The notes under the pieces were generated by a model. It ran no database searches. It was given only the letters and a program-made list of their open reading frames with translations, and had not been told where the DNA came from. The position numbers were made by a program, and so were the translations under genes. DNA of 36,835 nt from Marivita sp. GTDB taxonomy: Bacteria > Pseudomonadota > Alphaproteobacteria > Rhodobacterales > Rhodobacteraceae. The stretch spans positions 1 to 36,835 of the forward strand of contig NZ_JAIPUS010000028.1 of the NCBI RefSeq assembly GCF_020055675.1. The letters are read 5' to 3'. Below are positions 25,036 to 33,389 of this stretch, piece after piece. Each line of letters starts with the position of its first letter. Position 1 is the stretch's first letter.

Positions 25036-25104
25036 GGATGTGTTTCGCTGCAAGAAACCCGCATAAGAGGAATTATTATACAGTGACTCGCCTTAAGGCA
25101 ATCC
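25036..25104. promoter_or_regulatory. Compact divergent promoter region of kpsM and the KpsE-like gene
   Basis: A perfect -10 hexamer, TATAAT on the minus strand (25075-25080), points toward kpsM; a TTGCCT -35 candidate (25096-25101) has a short 15-bp spacer and lies inside the KpsE-like gene. GCCTTAAGGC (25090-25099) is a perfect 10-bp palindrome overlapping it. AGAGGA (25066-25071) is the likely ribosome-binding site of the plus-strand gene. One regulator bound here could control both halves of the exporter. Confidence 0.4.
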
Positions 25105-26303
25105 CTCGCGATCCGGCCGCGCCGTTTTATGCCACTGCCCTGGCCTCGGACCCGGTGGCAGCGCTGCCGCCGGTGCCGCGGGCCGGATGGGCGCGGCGGC
25201 ATGTGGCGCTGGCGCTGTCTTTCGGGCTTTGCGTGGTGCTGCCGGTGTTGCTGAGCGCCGTGTATCTTTGGGGGCGCGCGGCGGATCAATACGCCTCGGA
25301 GGCCGGCTTTGCCGTGCGGCACGAGGTCGGCGCGGCCGCGCTCGCGGGGCCGGGCGGCCCGGCGGGGCTTTCGGGCAGCAGCACGCGCGATACCGATATT
25401 CTTTACGAATACCTGTCGTCGCGGCGTCTCGTGGCCGAACTGGAGGCGGACCTGGGCTTGTCGGATCTCTGGTCGAAACCCGGATCCAAGGCGCCGCAAG
25501 GCGTAACAGACCCTGTTTTTGCCTTTCCACGGGCCGGATCGGCCGAGGATCTGCATCGCTACTGGTCCCGCCGTGTCGCGGTATCGCATGACAGCCGGGC
25601 TGGGCTGATCGCGCTGCGGGTGACGGGGTTTGCCCCCGAAGACGCCCAGAGGATCACCGCCGCCATCGTGGCCCGGGCCACGGCGCTGATCAACGAGTTG
25701 AGCGACGTGGCGCAGGCTGATGTGCTGCGCGATGCGGCGGCCGAACTGGAGACGGCCGAGGCGCGGCTGCGGCGGGCCCGCGCCGCGATCACGGTGTTTC
25801 GCAACCAGCATCAGCTGGTCGATCCGGCGGTCGATCTCCAGGCGCGGGCCCGCCTGCTGGGCACTTTGCAGGGGCAACTGGCCGAGGCGCTGATCGGGCT
25901 GGACCTGCTGCGCGAGGCGACGCGCGCGGGCGATCCGCGCATCGCGCAGGGCGCGCGCCGGGTGGCGGTGATCGAATCGCGGATCGCCGCCGAGCGCGCC
26001 AAGCTGGGACTGAAGGGGGATGGCGATGCCTTTGCCAGCGTCGTGGGCGCCTATGAGGTGTTGATCGCGGACCGGGATTTCGCCGAGCGGGCCTATGCGG
26101 CGGCGCGCAGCACCCATGACATGGCCCAGGCCGAGGCGCGGCGGCAAAGCCGTTACCTGGCCGCCTGGCAACAGCCGACGCTGCCGCAATCCTCGCAATA
26201 TCCGCGGCGCGGGCGCTTGATCGCGTTGATCGCGGGCGGTGCGATTCTGCTCTGGGGGCTGGCCGCGCTGTCGGTCTATGCCGCGCTGGACCGGCGCGGA
26301 TGA
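25083..26303 (+). CDS. kpsE: Capsule polysaccharide export inner-membrane protein (KpsE-like, PCP family)
   Basis: KpsE-type polysaccharide co-polymerases span inner membrane and periplasm and link the ABC exporter to the outer-membrane channel. The start is taken as GTG 25083 (MTRLKAIPRDPAAPF), giving 406 residues; the frame opens at 25038 but overlaps the promoter. A transmembrane segment at about 38-60 (VALALSFGLCVVLPVLLSAVYLWG) is followed by a periplasmic part with long heptad-like helices (ELETAEARLRRARAAITVFRNQHQ, ARSTHDMAQAEARRQSRYLA), the PQSSQYPRR loop and a second transmembrane segment near the C terminus (LIALIAGGAILLWGLAALSVYAAL). This two-TM coiled-coil layout is diagnostic for the family. 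Its stop overlaps the kpsT start (ATGA). Confidence 0.88.
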   Translation: MTRLKAIPRDPAAPFYATALASDPVAALPPVPRAGWARRHVALALSFGLCVVLPVLLSAVYLWGRAADQYASEAGFAVRHEVGAAALAGPGGPAGLSGSSTRDTDILYEYLSSRRLVAELEADLGLSDLWSKPGSKAPQGVTDPVFAFPRAGSAEDLHRYWSRRVAVSHDSRAGLIALRVTGFAPEDAQRITAAIVARATALINELSDVAQADVLRDAAAELETAEARLRRARAAITVFRNQHQLVDPAVDLQARARLLGTLQGQLAEALIGLDLLREATRAGDPRIAQGARRVAVIESRIAAERAKLGLKGDGDAFASVVGAYEVLIADRDFAERAYAAARSTHDMAQAEARRQSRYLAAWQQPTLPQSSQYPRRGRLIALIAGGAILLWGLAALSVYAALDRRG

Positions 26304-26953
26304 TCGTGCTGGACGATCTTTGGAAACGCTTTCCCGGCGGGCCGCCGGTGGCGCGGGGGATCAACGCCACCTTCCCCCGGGGCCGCGCCACGGCGCTTCT
26401 GGGGTGCAATGGCGCGGGCAAGTCGTCGCTTCTGGCGCTGATCGCGGGCAGCCTGCGCCCCGATGCGGGCCGGGTGATCCGGCAGGGGCGCGTGTCGTGG
26501 CCGGTGGGCTTTGCCGGAGCCTTCCACCCCGATCTGACAGGCGCACAGAACACTCGCTTCGTCGCGCGGGTCTACGGTGTGGACAGCCGTGCACTGTCGG
26601 CTTTCGTGCGCGACGTGTCGGGGCTGGGGGACGCGATGCGCCAGCCGGTGCGGCGCTACTCCAGCGGAATGCGGGCGCGGCTGGGGTTCGCGATTTCCAT
26701 GGGGGTGCCGTTTGACATGTATCTCGTGGACGAGGTCACGGCGGTGGGCGATGCCGCGTTTCGCCGCGAAACCTCCGCGCTTCTGAAGGCGCGGCTGGGG
26801 CAGGCGGGGGCCATCGTGGTCAGCCATGCCCCGGCGCAGCTGCGCGACCTGTGCACGGCGGGGGCGGTGCTGGAGAATGGGCGTCTGCGCCTGTTCGACG
26901 ATCTGGAGGCGGCGATCGCCCGCTACCAGGCACAGATGCAGCGGCTGGCGTGA
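26300..26953 (+). CDS. kpsT: Polysaccharide ABC exporter, ATPase (KpsT-like)
   Basis: The nucleotide-binding subunit that powers export with the KpsM-like permease. The 217 residues match KpsT (about 220), without the extra C-terminal carbohydrate-binding domain of Wzt proteins. Walker A is GCNGAGKSS (35-43), the ABC signature RRYSSGMRARLGFA is near 120, Walker B and the catalytic Glu are MYLVDEVTAVGD near 140, and the switch His is in VVSHAP. The VGFAGAFHPDLTGAQNTRFVARVYG segment is typical of this subfamily. The start overlaps the KpsE-like stop (26300-26303). Confidence 0.94.
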   Translation: MIVLDDLWKRFPGGPPVARGINATFPRGRATALLGCNGAGKSSLLALIAGSLRPDAGRVIRQGRVSWPVGFAGAFHPDLTGAQNTRFVARVYGVDSRALSAFVRDVSGLGDAMRQPVRRYSSGMRARLGFAISMGVPFDMYLVDEVTAVGDAAFRRETSALLKARLGQAGAIVVSHAPAQLRDLCTAGAVLENGRLRLFDDLEAAIARYQAQMQRLA

Positions 26954-26960
26954 GGCGCCG

Positions 26961-27854
26961 TTACGCGGCGAGCCAAAGGGCAAGGCGGTCGCGCAGCCAG
27001 TGGCGATGCGTGCTGAGGTGGCGCAGGCGTTGCCTGGGATCCAGCGACAGGACCTGGCGCAGGATGGTCCGGTTCCGGGGTGTCAGATGGGCCATGTTTG
27101 TCTCTAACGCGGTGATATTCCGGCACATCCAGCCCCGGTAACTGCCATCCCGAAGCCGGTTCACGCGCCAGAGCGCGGCGCGCAACCCGGCGCGGGGACC
27201 AAGGTGATTGCCCGCATGGGCGCGGTAAAGAAGGCCGGGCCGCGCGTCTTGCAGGACCTGCACGCCGGACCCGGTGAGCAACAGATAAAGCCACCAGTCC
27301 CAGAACGGCACATCCACCGGGCCGGCCTGCCGGGCCAGCGCCGTGGCGGCGGCATCGAGCATCAGCCCGCTTCCCGGTGTCAGGCATTCCACGAGGGCGT
27401 TGCGAAACCCCGCCCTGTTGCCGCCGCGCCAGGGCATCGGGCGCGGCGGCTGTGCTGGCCGGAGCAGCATCCGGTGGGCGCAATAGACCCGCCCGGCTGC
27501 GGGTGCGGGATCATGCGCCAGCGCCCTCAGCCCCCGGCGCAGATGGGTCGGCAGCCACAGATCGTCCTGATCGGCAAAGGCGACCGGACCGGGGGGCAGA
27601 TCGGAGTGGCAAAGCAGGCCAAGGTAATTTGCCGCCATGCCGCGGGTCGGGCCGTGCAGCAAGACAACCGGGTTGGGCTGGTTTTCGGCAAAGGCGTGAA
27701 TTTGCGCCCATGTGGAATCGGTGGATCCGTCATCGCTGATCCAGAGCGACCAGTCGGGATGATCCTGCGCGGCGAGGCTGGCCAGTTGCTGGCGCAGAAA
27801 GGCGCTGCCATTGCGGGTGCCCATGAGCACGGTGATATGGGGCAGGGGGGCCAT
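26961..27854 (-). CDS. Glycosyltransferase family 2 (rhamnosyltransferase-like)
   Basis: The 297-residue GT-A enzyme begins MAPLPHITVLMGTRNGSAFLRQQLASLAAQ. It carries WISDDGSTDSTW (residues ~38-49), GMAANYLGLL and FADQDDLWLP (the DXD-type site, ~93-102), the pattern of GT2 transferases often annotated as alpha-L-rhamnosyltransferases. A role in using the dTDP-rhamnose made nearby is plausible but unproven. The last ~60 residues are rich in Arg, His and Leu. It converges on kpsT with 7 bp between stops, and diverges from the GT25 gene across a 212-bp spacer. Confidence 0.86.
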   Translation of the reverse strand: MAPLPHITVLMGTRNGSAFLRQQLASLAAQDHPDWSLWISDDGSTDSTWAQIHAFAENQPNPVVLLHGPTRGMAANYLGLLCHSDLPPGPVAFADQDDLWLPTHLRRGLRALAHDPAPAAGRVYCAHRMLLRPAQPPRPMPWRGGNRAGFRNALVECLTPGSGLMLDAAATALARQAGPVDVPFWDWWLYLLLTGSGVQVLQDARPGLLYRAHAGNHLGPRAGLRAALWRVNRLRDGSYRGWMCRNITALETNMAHLTPRNRTILRQVLSLDPRQRLRHLSTHRHWLRDRLALWLAA

Positions 27855-28066
27855 GTGCCGAGCATGGTGCCGGCCTGTCGGAGGAACAATCTAAAGTTGC
27901 ATTCTGGTGTAGGTTGACGCCAGACCGTGGCTTTCGCGCCGCTCTGCCGGACCTGTGGCGGACTCGCGCCGGGACTGCTTGAGACAGTATCGCTTCCGTT
28001 TTAGGGTCGCGCCAAGCCCTGATGCGGGCCGGTATTGCCAGCTCTGACCATGAAGGCCCCCGTCCA
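27855..28066. other. Divergent spacer between GT2 and GT25 genes
   Basis: The 212 bp contain no supported gene. The left third (27880-27920) is less GC-rich (AACAATCTAAAGTTG, TGTAGGTTGACG) and probably holds the promoters; TTGACG at 27912-27917 is a possible plus-strand -35, but no good -10 follows at 17 bp. Confidence 0.3.
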
Positions 28067-28798
28067 ATGGAGTTTCCTCCGATCTACATCCTGAGCCTCG
28101 AGGGTGCGCAGCGGTTCGGGCCGCTGGCCGAGGCGCTCACGGTGCGCGGGCTGACCTTCGAGGTGTTCTGGGGGATCGACGGGCGCAGCCGTTTGCCCCG
28201 GGCGCATGAGCCCCTGGTCGACCGGGCCGGGGCCGAGGCGCGCATGGGGCGGCCGATGTCGGACGGCGAATTTGCCTGCGCGCTGTCGCACCGGCAAATC
28301 TACGAGCGGATCGCCGCCGGGGACGCGCCCTCGGCCATCGTGCTGGAGGATGACGCCGATCCGGGCCCCGCGTTTTTCGACCTGGTGTCGGCGCTGGCCG
28401 ATCCACCCTGCGGGTTGCTCCTGTTCGATCACAAGAACACCTATGTGAAGATGCGCGACCGGCTGATCCTGCCGGGAGGTGTGCGCGCCTACCGGATGGC
28501 GCTGCCGCCCTTCCTGGCCACGGGCTACATGGTGTCGCGCGAGGTGGCGGCGCATCTGGCGTTCCGCGACGGGCCGGTGGTGCAACCCTCGGACTGGCCC
28601 GACGCGATCCTGCAATTCGACAGCTATGCCTGCGATCCGCGGGTGATCACCCAGCGCGGCCGACATGCGGGCCTGTCCAGCCTCGAGACGGGGCGGCGCA
28701 AGCATGGGCACAAGCGCCGTAAGAGCCTGCGTCGGCTGCTGTACAGGTCCTATTGGCGGCGCTGGCTGACCAAGCGGCTGGCGCGCAAACTGGCCTGA
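28067..28798 (+). CDS. Glycosyltransferase family 25 (LPS-type)
   Basis: The 243-residue product starts at MEFPPIYILSLEGAQRF; an in-frame start at 28022 would add 15 unlikely residues. Features of family 25 are IYILSLEGAQRF at the N terminus, WGIDGRSR, FACALSHRQIYERIAAGDAPSAIVLEDDA (with the EDDA site, about residues 70-100), ATGYMVSREVAAHL and WPDAILQFDSYACDPRVITQ. The C-terminal ~40 residues are very basic (RRKHGHKRRKSLRRLLYRSYWRRWLTKRLARK), suggesting contact with the inner membrane surface. Family 25 enzymes add sugars to LPS or capsule; the donor is not evident. Confidence 0.88.
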   Translation: MEFPPIYILSLEGAQRFGPLAEALTVRGLTFEVFWGIDGRSRLPRAHEPLVDRAGAEARMGRPMSDGEFACALSHRQIYERIAAGDAPSAIVLEDDADPGPAFFDLVSALADPPCGLLLFDHKNTYVKMRDRLILPGGVRAYRMALPPFLATGYMVSREVAAHLAFRDGPVVQPSDWPDAILQFDSYACDPRVITQRGRHAGLSSLETGRRKHGHKRRKSLRRLLYRSYWRRWLTKRLARKLA

Positions 28799-28823
28799 CG
28801 GCAAGCGGATGCGTGCAAGCGCG

Positions 28824-28857
28824 CAGCCCGGGGCCGGATCCAGCGAAGCCGGGGCTG
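28824..28857. terminator. Weak hairpin between convergent GT25 and GT4 genes
   Basis: CAGCCC (28824-28829) and GGGCTG (28852-28857) can pair around a GC-rich loop that itself contains GGATCC and CCGG. It lies in the 64-bp spacer between two converging genes. There is no T tract, so the call is tentative. Confidence 0.3.
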
Positions 28858-28862
28858 GTCCG

Positions 28863-31166
28863 TCATTCCGCCGCGGCGAGCTGCGGCGGAGTGGTCTGCA
28901 AACGCAATGACCGCAGCAACAGCCCCAGTGGCCGCGGATCCGCCGAGGTGCCGAGATCGCGCGGGCTGTGGCAGGCGGGCAGCGCAAGGTCGATGCGCAG
29001 CGGTCCGGTAAAGCGGGGCAGGGGTATGGCCCAGTCGATCCGGGGGTCCTCGGTCCCGCCGCGGGTGCCGGACCAGGTGGCGTGACGCCCCGTGGTCTCC
29101 TCGGTGGCGGTGACGGTCAGGGTCTGTGTGCCCTCGGCCAATGCCGCGTCGAGCAGGGCCGCCGATCCGCTGAGCGCGGTCACGGGGTGATCCGGGCCAG
29201 CCAGGGTGCGGATGCTCGCTTCTGGCCGGGCGGTCCAGATGCCGGCCTCTTCGGGGGGATGAAAGCCGACAAGGCGCAGCGGCTGGTGCGCCGCGTCCCG
29301 GGGGGCCTCCCGCGCGATGCGGATCAGGTCGGTGTCGCCGTCAAGCGGCGGCAGGACGGCCAGGGCCGCAGTGTCGGGCGCATGCAGTATCTCGCGCACG
29401 GGGGCCATGTCGGGCTGCTCCAGGACCGGATCGCCGCGACCGTCAAGATAGGCGATCAGGGTGGCCTCCACGCCGTTGCGATGGGCCAGGTCGCGCAACC
29501 GGGCCTGTGCCTCGGGGCCGCTGTGCTGTCCCAGCGCCTGAAGCCCCATCGGCAGGGCAAGCGCCGGGGGCAGGCAGAGCAGCACCGTCCAGAGCGCGGG
29601 ATCGGTGATCGGCAAGGCCAGGTCCGAGAGCTGGTGACCGGTGTCGCCGGGGATGTCGCAGGCGCGGGCCAGAAGCTGCCGCAACAGCCCCAGCCGTTCA
29701 GTGGCGGCCAGGCCACCCCCCTGCAGCAGCGCATGGCCCAGTGTCTCGGGGTCGCAAACAGCAGAGTCGAGCAGGTTCAGAGCCACATATGTCCCGATAT
29801 CGTGCGCCGGGCAGGACCACAGATCCGGCGGCAGCAGCCCGCGCCCGGCCATGATCCCCGACATCACGCCGCGCACCTGCGCATAGCTGGCGTGCCAGTC
29901 GCGATCCTGTGGCTCGGCTGTGGTGCTGCGGCCGTGGGCCAGCGCGGCGCGGCGGGCCAGCCGGGTCTGTCCGGCATAAAGGAAACTGGCCAGCGCGTCG
30001 GCATAGGCGGCTGAATTGCGCGGTCCCATGTGCCGCGCCGCCGCCGTGCCGCGCGTGGCGATCTCGCGCGGGTCGCGGGCGATCGTCCGGAGCGTGTCCG
30101 CCAGCGCCTCGGCCCCGGCCTCGGCGGGCAGATGCCAGCCGCATTTGGCGGGCATCTCGGCGAAACAGCCCGATTTCTGCACGATGACGGGCCGGCCGCT
30201 GGCAAGTTGTTCGGCCAGCGACAATGACGCGCCTTCGGTGTTGGGGCGGCGCAGGTTGAAGAACAGGTCCGCCTCCTGCAGCACGGCGGCAAAGCTGGCC
30301 TGGTCCGGGTCGGGCAGGATGCAGATGCGATCGTCGAGCCCCTGCGCCTTGACGCGCGCGGTGAGCATTTGCAGGTAGGCCGCGTCGCCCGCGTGCCCGG
30401 CGAGGGTGACATGATAGCGCTGCGCCAGATCGGGGGCGGCGGCCAGCGCGTCGATCAGCATCTCCAGCCCTTTGGTCGGGCCGAGATGGCCGGTGGCCGC
30501 CAGCCGCAGCCGCGCGCCGTAGCCCGGTGCGCGATCGGCCGGATCGACCGGTATATCGGGGCGCGGCATGAAGAGCGTGGTGCGCGATCCCGGATAGCCG
30601 TCACCGATGGCGCGGGCGGCGAACTCGGAATGGGTGACCACCCCGGTGGCCAGCCGTGCCAGCACGTCCGAGAGCGGGACCTGCGACGCCCAGGTGCTTT
30701 CCCAGGGCACGTAGGACACCGCCTTGCTGGCGCGCAGCACCCCGCCCGAGGCGAGGTAGTCGAAGCCCGGCGCCCCCGCAACCGCGTGGATCAGCGCAGC
30801 AAAGCCCGGCGCGGGGGCCGTGCCGTCATGGTGCAGCCCGGCCAGCAAGTGCTGGTAGACGTGATCATGCAGCACCACCGGGCCGGGATGCGCCATCAGC
30901 GCGCGCAGGATCAGGCCGTGATGGGTCTCGTTGTTGCCCAGGTGGTAGAGCATCAGGTCAAACAGCGCGGGCAGGTCCGACTGCACCAGCGCCTCCGACA
31001 GCGGCAGGGTGGGGCAGGGCATCTCGAGCCGGTCCTCGGGTGGACAGGGCGGGTGCAGCACCACCACTTCGAGCCCCTTGCGGCGCACCAGCGCGCGCAG
31101 CACCGATTGGGCATAGGTCCCCACGCCGGTGCGCGCCGAGATCGGACAGACCCAGGCGAGGCGCAT
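28863..31166 (-). CDS. Glycosyltransferase family 4 with large C-terminal extension
   Basis: The first ~390 of 767 residues are a GT-B transferase: MRLAWVCPISARTGVGTYAQSVL (acceptor-side GxGxY-like loop), VVLHDHVYQH, VPWESTW, RLRLAATGHLGPTKGLEMLIDAL, DRICILPDPDQASFAAVLQEADLFFNLR and EGASLSLAEQLASGRPVIV, with the E-x7-E motif near residue 320. The remaining ~370 residues are not recognised; they are Leu/Asp-rich, may be helical repeats, and end in a beta-like part. No membrane segment is seen. The ATG shares one base with the stop of the preceding gene (TGATG), so the two are coupled and probably work together. Confidence 0.82.
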   Translation of the reverse strand: MRLAWVCPISARTGVGTYAQSVLRALVRRKGLEVVVLHPPCPPEDRLEMPCPTLPLSEALVQSDLPALFDLMLYHLGNNETHHGLILRALMAHPGPVVLHDHVYQHLLAGLHHDGTAPAPGFAALIHAVAGAPGFDYLASGGVLRASKAVSYVPWESTWASQVPLSDVLARLATGVVTHSEFAARAIGDGYPGSRTTLFMPRPDIPVDPADRAPGYGARLRLAATGHLGPTKGLEMLIDALAAAPDLAQRYHVTLAGHAGDAAYLQMLTARVKAQGLDDRICILPDPDQASFAAVLQEADLFFNLRRPNTEGASLSLAEQLASGRPVIVQKSGCFAEMPAKCGWHLPAEAGAEALADTLRTIARDPREIATRGTAAARHMGPRNSAAYADALASFLYAGQTRLARRAALAHGRSTTAEPQDRDWHASYAQVRGVMSGIMAGRGLLPPDLWSCPAHDIGTYVALNLLDSAVCDPETLGHALLQGGGLAATERLGLLRQLLARACDIPGDTGHQLSDLALPITDPALWTVLLCLPPALALPMGLQALGQHSGPEAQARLRDLAHRNGVEATLIAYLDGRGDPVLEQPDMAPVREILHAPDTAALAVLPPLDGDTDLIRIAREAPRDAAHQPLRLVGFHPPEEAGIWTARPEASIRTLAGPDHPVTALSGSAALLDAALAEGTQTLTVTATEETTGRHATWSGTRGGTEDPRIDWAIPLPRFTGPLRIDLALPACHSPRDLGTSADPRPLGLLLRSLRLQTTPPQLAAAE

Positions 31167-32143
31167 CAGGCGGCCTCTTGCGCGGCGGATGCCGTCTCGA
31201 ACACCGCGTCGAAACGGGCCAGCGCCTCGGACCGGGCGGCGGCGTTCAGCGCGGCAAAGCGCGCGCGTTCGGGGTTCTGGCCGTCGCCCGTGCGGCGGAT
31301 CGCGGTGATCCGGTCCAGCATGGGTCCCGCGCGGGTTTCCAGCTCGGACAGGCCAGGGGCCAGGTCGGCGTAGGAGCGCGCGGCGCAGAAACGGCGCAGC
31401 ACCGGGCCGGGCCGCTGCCCCGGCGCGGGCAGGACCAGCGTATAGGCCCCCGAGATCAGGCTGTCGAAAGGCGACAGCCCGGCCACCGCCCGGTCGGGAC
31501 CAAAGCCCAGATGCAGGTGCAGATCGGCCGCCAGCCCCGCCCCCATCGTGGCATGATCGCTGTCATGGCTGATGAGGCGCAGCGGCAGGCCGCGTGTGTG
31601 CAGTGCGCGGCGCAGCACCTCGGCCTGGCCCGCGGGCGCGCCGTGATCGAGGATCAGCAGACGCGGCGGCGCATCGGCGTGGGCGGGCGGCAGGGGGACC
31701 GGCACCGGGAAACGGTCGGCCAACGCCAGCGGGATCCAGGGGGCAAAGCCGACCGATCCCGCCACATCGGCCCGATCGATGAGGATGGCGCGGTCATAGC
31801 CCTGCAGCACCAGCGGCAGGGTGCCCGCCGTCTGCCATGTGCAGGGACCGCCAAACGTCTGCAACTCGGCAGACAGCGACTGTATCAGCAGCAGCGTGGC
31901 CGGGCCGCGCCGCAGCGCCTCGGGCAGGCCGAGGCCGAGCGAGGCGCTGCCCGAGGCATGCGGGCGCGGCGGCAGGGCGGCGCGGGTAAGCGTATCCTGG
32001 ACCGCGCCTTGCCCGGTCTGGCGCGGCACCGGCGGGACCAGCGCGTGCCCGCGCCGGTGCAGGTGGCCGCGCAGCGCCTGGCTCAGCAGTCGTCCGCGCA
32101 GGGAAAGTCCGTGGGTGCCGGGGTCGGGAGTGTGGATGCGCAT
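31166..32143 (-). CDS. Protein of unknown function in polysaccharide operon
   Basis: The 325-residue product (MRIHTPDPGTHGLSLRGRLLSQALRG) is not recognised. It has no signal peptide or clear membrane helix. RLLILDHGAPAGQAEVLRRALHTRGLPLRLISHDSD in the middle and HLHLGFGPDRAVAGLSPFDSLISGAYTLVLPAPGQ later resemble a Rossmann-like, GT-B-type C-terminal half, so a divergent glycosyltransferase is possible. It starts the transcript that continues, through a one-base overlap, into the large GT4 gene. A CtrA-like near match and an inverted repeat lie 40-75 nt upstream. Confidence 0.6.
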   Translation of the reverse strand: MRIHTPDPGTHGLSLRGRLLSQALRGHLHRRGHALVPPVPRQTGQGAVQDTLTRAALPPRPHASGSASLGLGLPEALRRGPATLLLIQSLSAELQTFGGPCTWQTAGTLPLVLQGYDRAILIDRADVAGSVGFAPWIPLALADRFPVPVPLPPAHADAPPRLLILDHGAPAGQAEVLRRALHTRGLPLRLISHDSDHATMGAGLAADLHLHLGFGPDRAVAGLSPFDSLISGAYTLVLPAPGQRPGPVLRRFCAARSYADLAPGLSELETRAGPMLDRITAIRRTGDGQNPERARFAALNAAARSEALARFDAVFETASAAQEAA

Positions 32144-32184
32144 GGAATAATGTCCGGGGCAGAAGTGGTCGGTGTCCCGGTCAT

Positions 32185-32215
32185 CCTTGCTTTATCAAGG
32201 TTAATGAAGGGTTAC
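32185..32215 (-). promoter_or_regulatory. Operator-like cluster before the 32143-31166 gene
   Basis: CCTTG (32185-32189) and CAAGG (32196-32200) form an inverted repeat. Directly next to it is TTAA-N7-TTAC (32201-32215), a 7-of-8 match to the CtrA consensus. The cluster is in the 113-bp gap upstream of the start, in the right place for regulation. No good -10 was identified. Confidence 0.35.
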
Positions 32216-32256
32216 GGCAGACGGTGGGTGTCCATTGCCGGAAAAGCGGCCCCGGT

Positions 32257-33234
32257 TCATCCCGACGCACCTGGCCAGACCGGCAGGCGGCGGGCGTATG
32301 GCAGGAAGCTCTTGCCCGTTTCCTGCGCCACCCGGGCGATCAGGGACACGTCGTCTTGCAGGGTCTCGATGTCCGGGCAGCGATGGCCTGCCACGCGTTC
32401 CGGGATCGGTCCGAGATCGAGGCCGCGGTCGCCGAGGGCGGTGCGGTCGGCGTCGAAGATCCGCGCGACCAGGGCCGCCGTGTCGGGTCCGGTTTCGAAC
32501 CGGCCGCGAAAGCTCTCGCGCAATTCGGCATAGGCGCCGAATTCGTCCGGGATGGGATGGGCATGCGCCTCGTCATAGCTCATCACGTGGTTCAGCATCC
32601 GCTTGAAGGCCAGCAGGTTGCCCGAGATCGTCAGGTTGCTGTGGCTCCGGGGCATCGCGATGCCGTCGACGCCGCCCATCTGGGCCAGGAAATCGGTGCA
32701 GATGTCGCCGCCCGAGAAGGCGTCCCGGCGGAACGGGCGCAGGGTGATGGCCGCGGCACCATAGACCGCTTCCCAGCGCTTGAGGAACCCGGTGAAGGGC
32801 TGCGGGAACAGGCGGATGTAATCGTCGAAACACGCCGTGAGGTTCCGCTCCTGCACCGCCTGCGCGTACCAGCTGGCCAGATAGCCCAGATGTTCGCGCA
32901 GATAGAGCACGATGCGGGTCTGACCCGGCGGAAACAGCGTTGCGGCGGCCGGTGGCGGGACATTGCGGAAGAACAGTTCGGACGAGATGACATAGCGGTA
33001 TGACGGATCGGCGGTGGCCGTGGCGAAGGCCGCGCGCCAGCCCCGCGCCAGCCCGCGCTTTGGGTGTCCGGCCAGCGCATAGGCCAGCGGGTGATGCCCG
33101 CAGTGCAGCAGGTGGAAATCGGGATAGACCCATCCGGCGCGGGCCAGCGCCTGCGCGTTGTCGGCCAGCATCCGCTGGATCGAGGAGGTGCCGGTCTTGT
33201 TGGCCCCGATATGCAGCACGAAACGCGGTGTCAT
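32257..33234 (-). CDS. Sulfotransferase family protein (second copy)
   Basis: The 325-residue product starts at MTPRFVLHIGANKTGTSSIQRML; the frame extends to 33303, but the extra residues are Arg-rich and not family-like. HIGANKTGTSSIQRML (8-23) is the 5'-phosphosulfate-binding P-loop of PAPS-dependent sulfotransferases. YRYVISSELFFRN and RIVLYLREHLGYLASWYAQAVQ (about 95-150) fit the 3'-phosphate-binding region. It is not closely similar to the sulfotransferase at 8767-9597, so the two may sulfate different positions. The gene is last in its minus-strand direction, 113 bp before the 32143 gene, and has a divergent small gene upstream. Confidence 0.82.
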   Translation of the reverse strand: MTPRFVLHIGANKTGTSSIQRMLADNAQALARAGWVYPDFHLLHCGHHPLAYALAGHPKRGLARGWRAAFATATADPSYRYVISSELFFRNVPPPAAATLFPPGQTRIVLYLREHLGYLASWYAQAVQERNLTACFDDYIRLFPQPFTGFLKRWEAVYGAAAITLRPFRRDAFSGGDICTDFLAQMGGVDGIAMPRSHSNLTISGNLLAFKRMLNHVMSYDEAHAHPIPDEFGAYAELRESFRGRFETGPDTAALVARIFDADRTALGDRGLDLGPIPERVAGHRCPDIETLQDDVSLIARVAQETGKSFLPYARRLPVWPGASG

Positions 33235-33389
33235 GCCGGCACGATAGCGTGCCCGGCCCGGCGCCGCATATCGCCAGATCTGGCGATGCGGGACGCCGCG
33301 CACCGGTCGCGCGGCACGATAGGCCGGGAACCAAAGGCGCCTTGGTCCGTTCCTGTTCCAGTCAAGACGAATGAAATGGCAGGCATCGC
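33235..33389. other. Divergent spacer, sulfotransferase and PLDc_N-like genes
   Basis: The 155-bp spacer between divergent starts contains GCCGGCACG/CGTGCCCGGC-like repeats near 33236-33257. No gene is supported here, and no promoter could be placed with confidence. Confidence 0.3.

Noticed and set aside
25041-25058. Possible third parS-like site (TGTTTCGC then GAAAC)
   Set aside because: The left half-site matches exactly, but the right half is diverged and shifted by a base, and the AGGTCC flanks are missing. It lies at the kpsM start and is probably coincidental.
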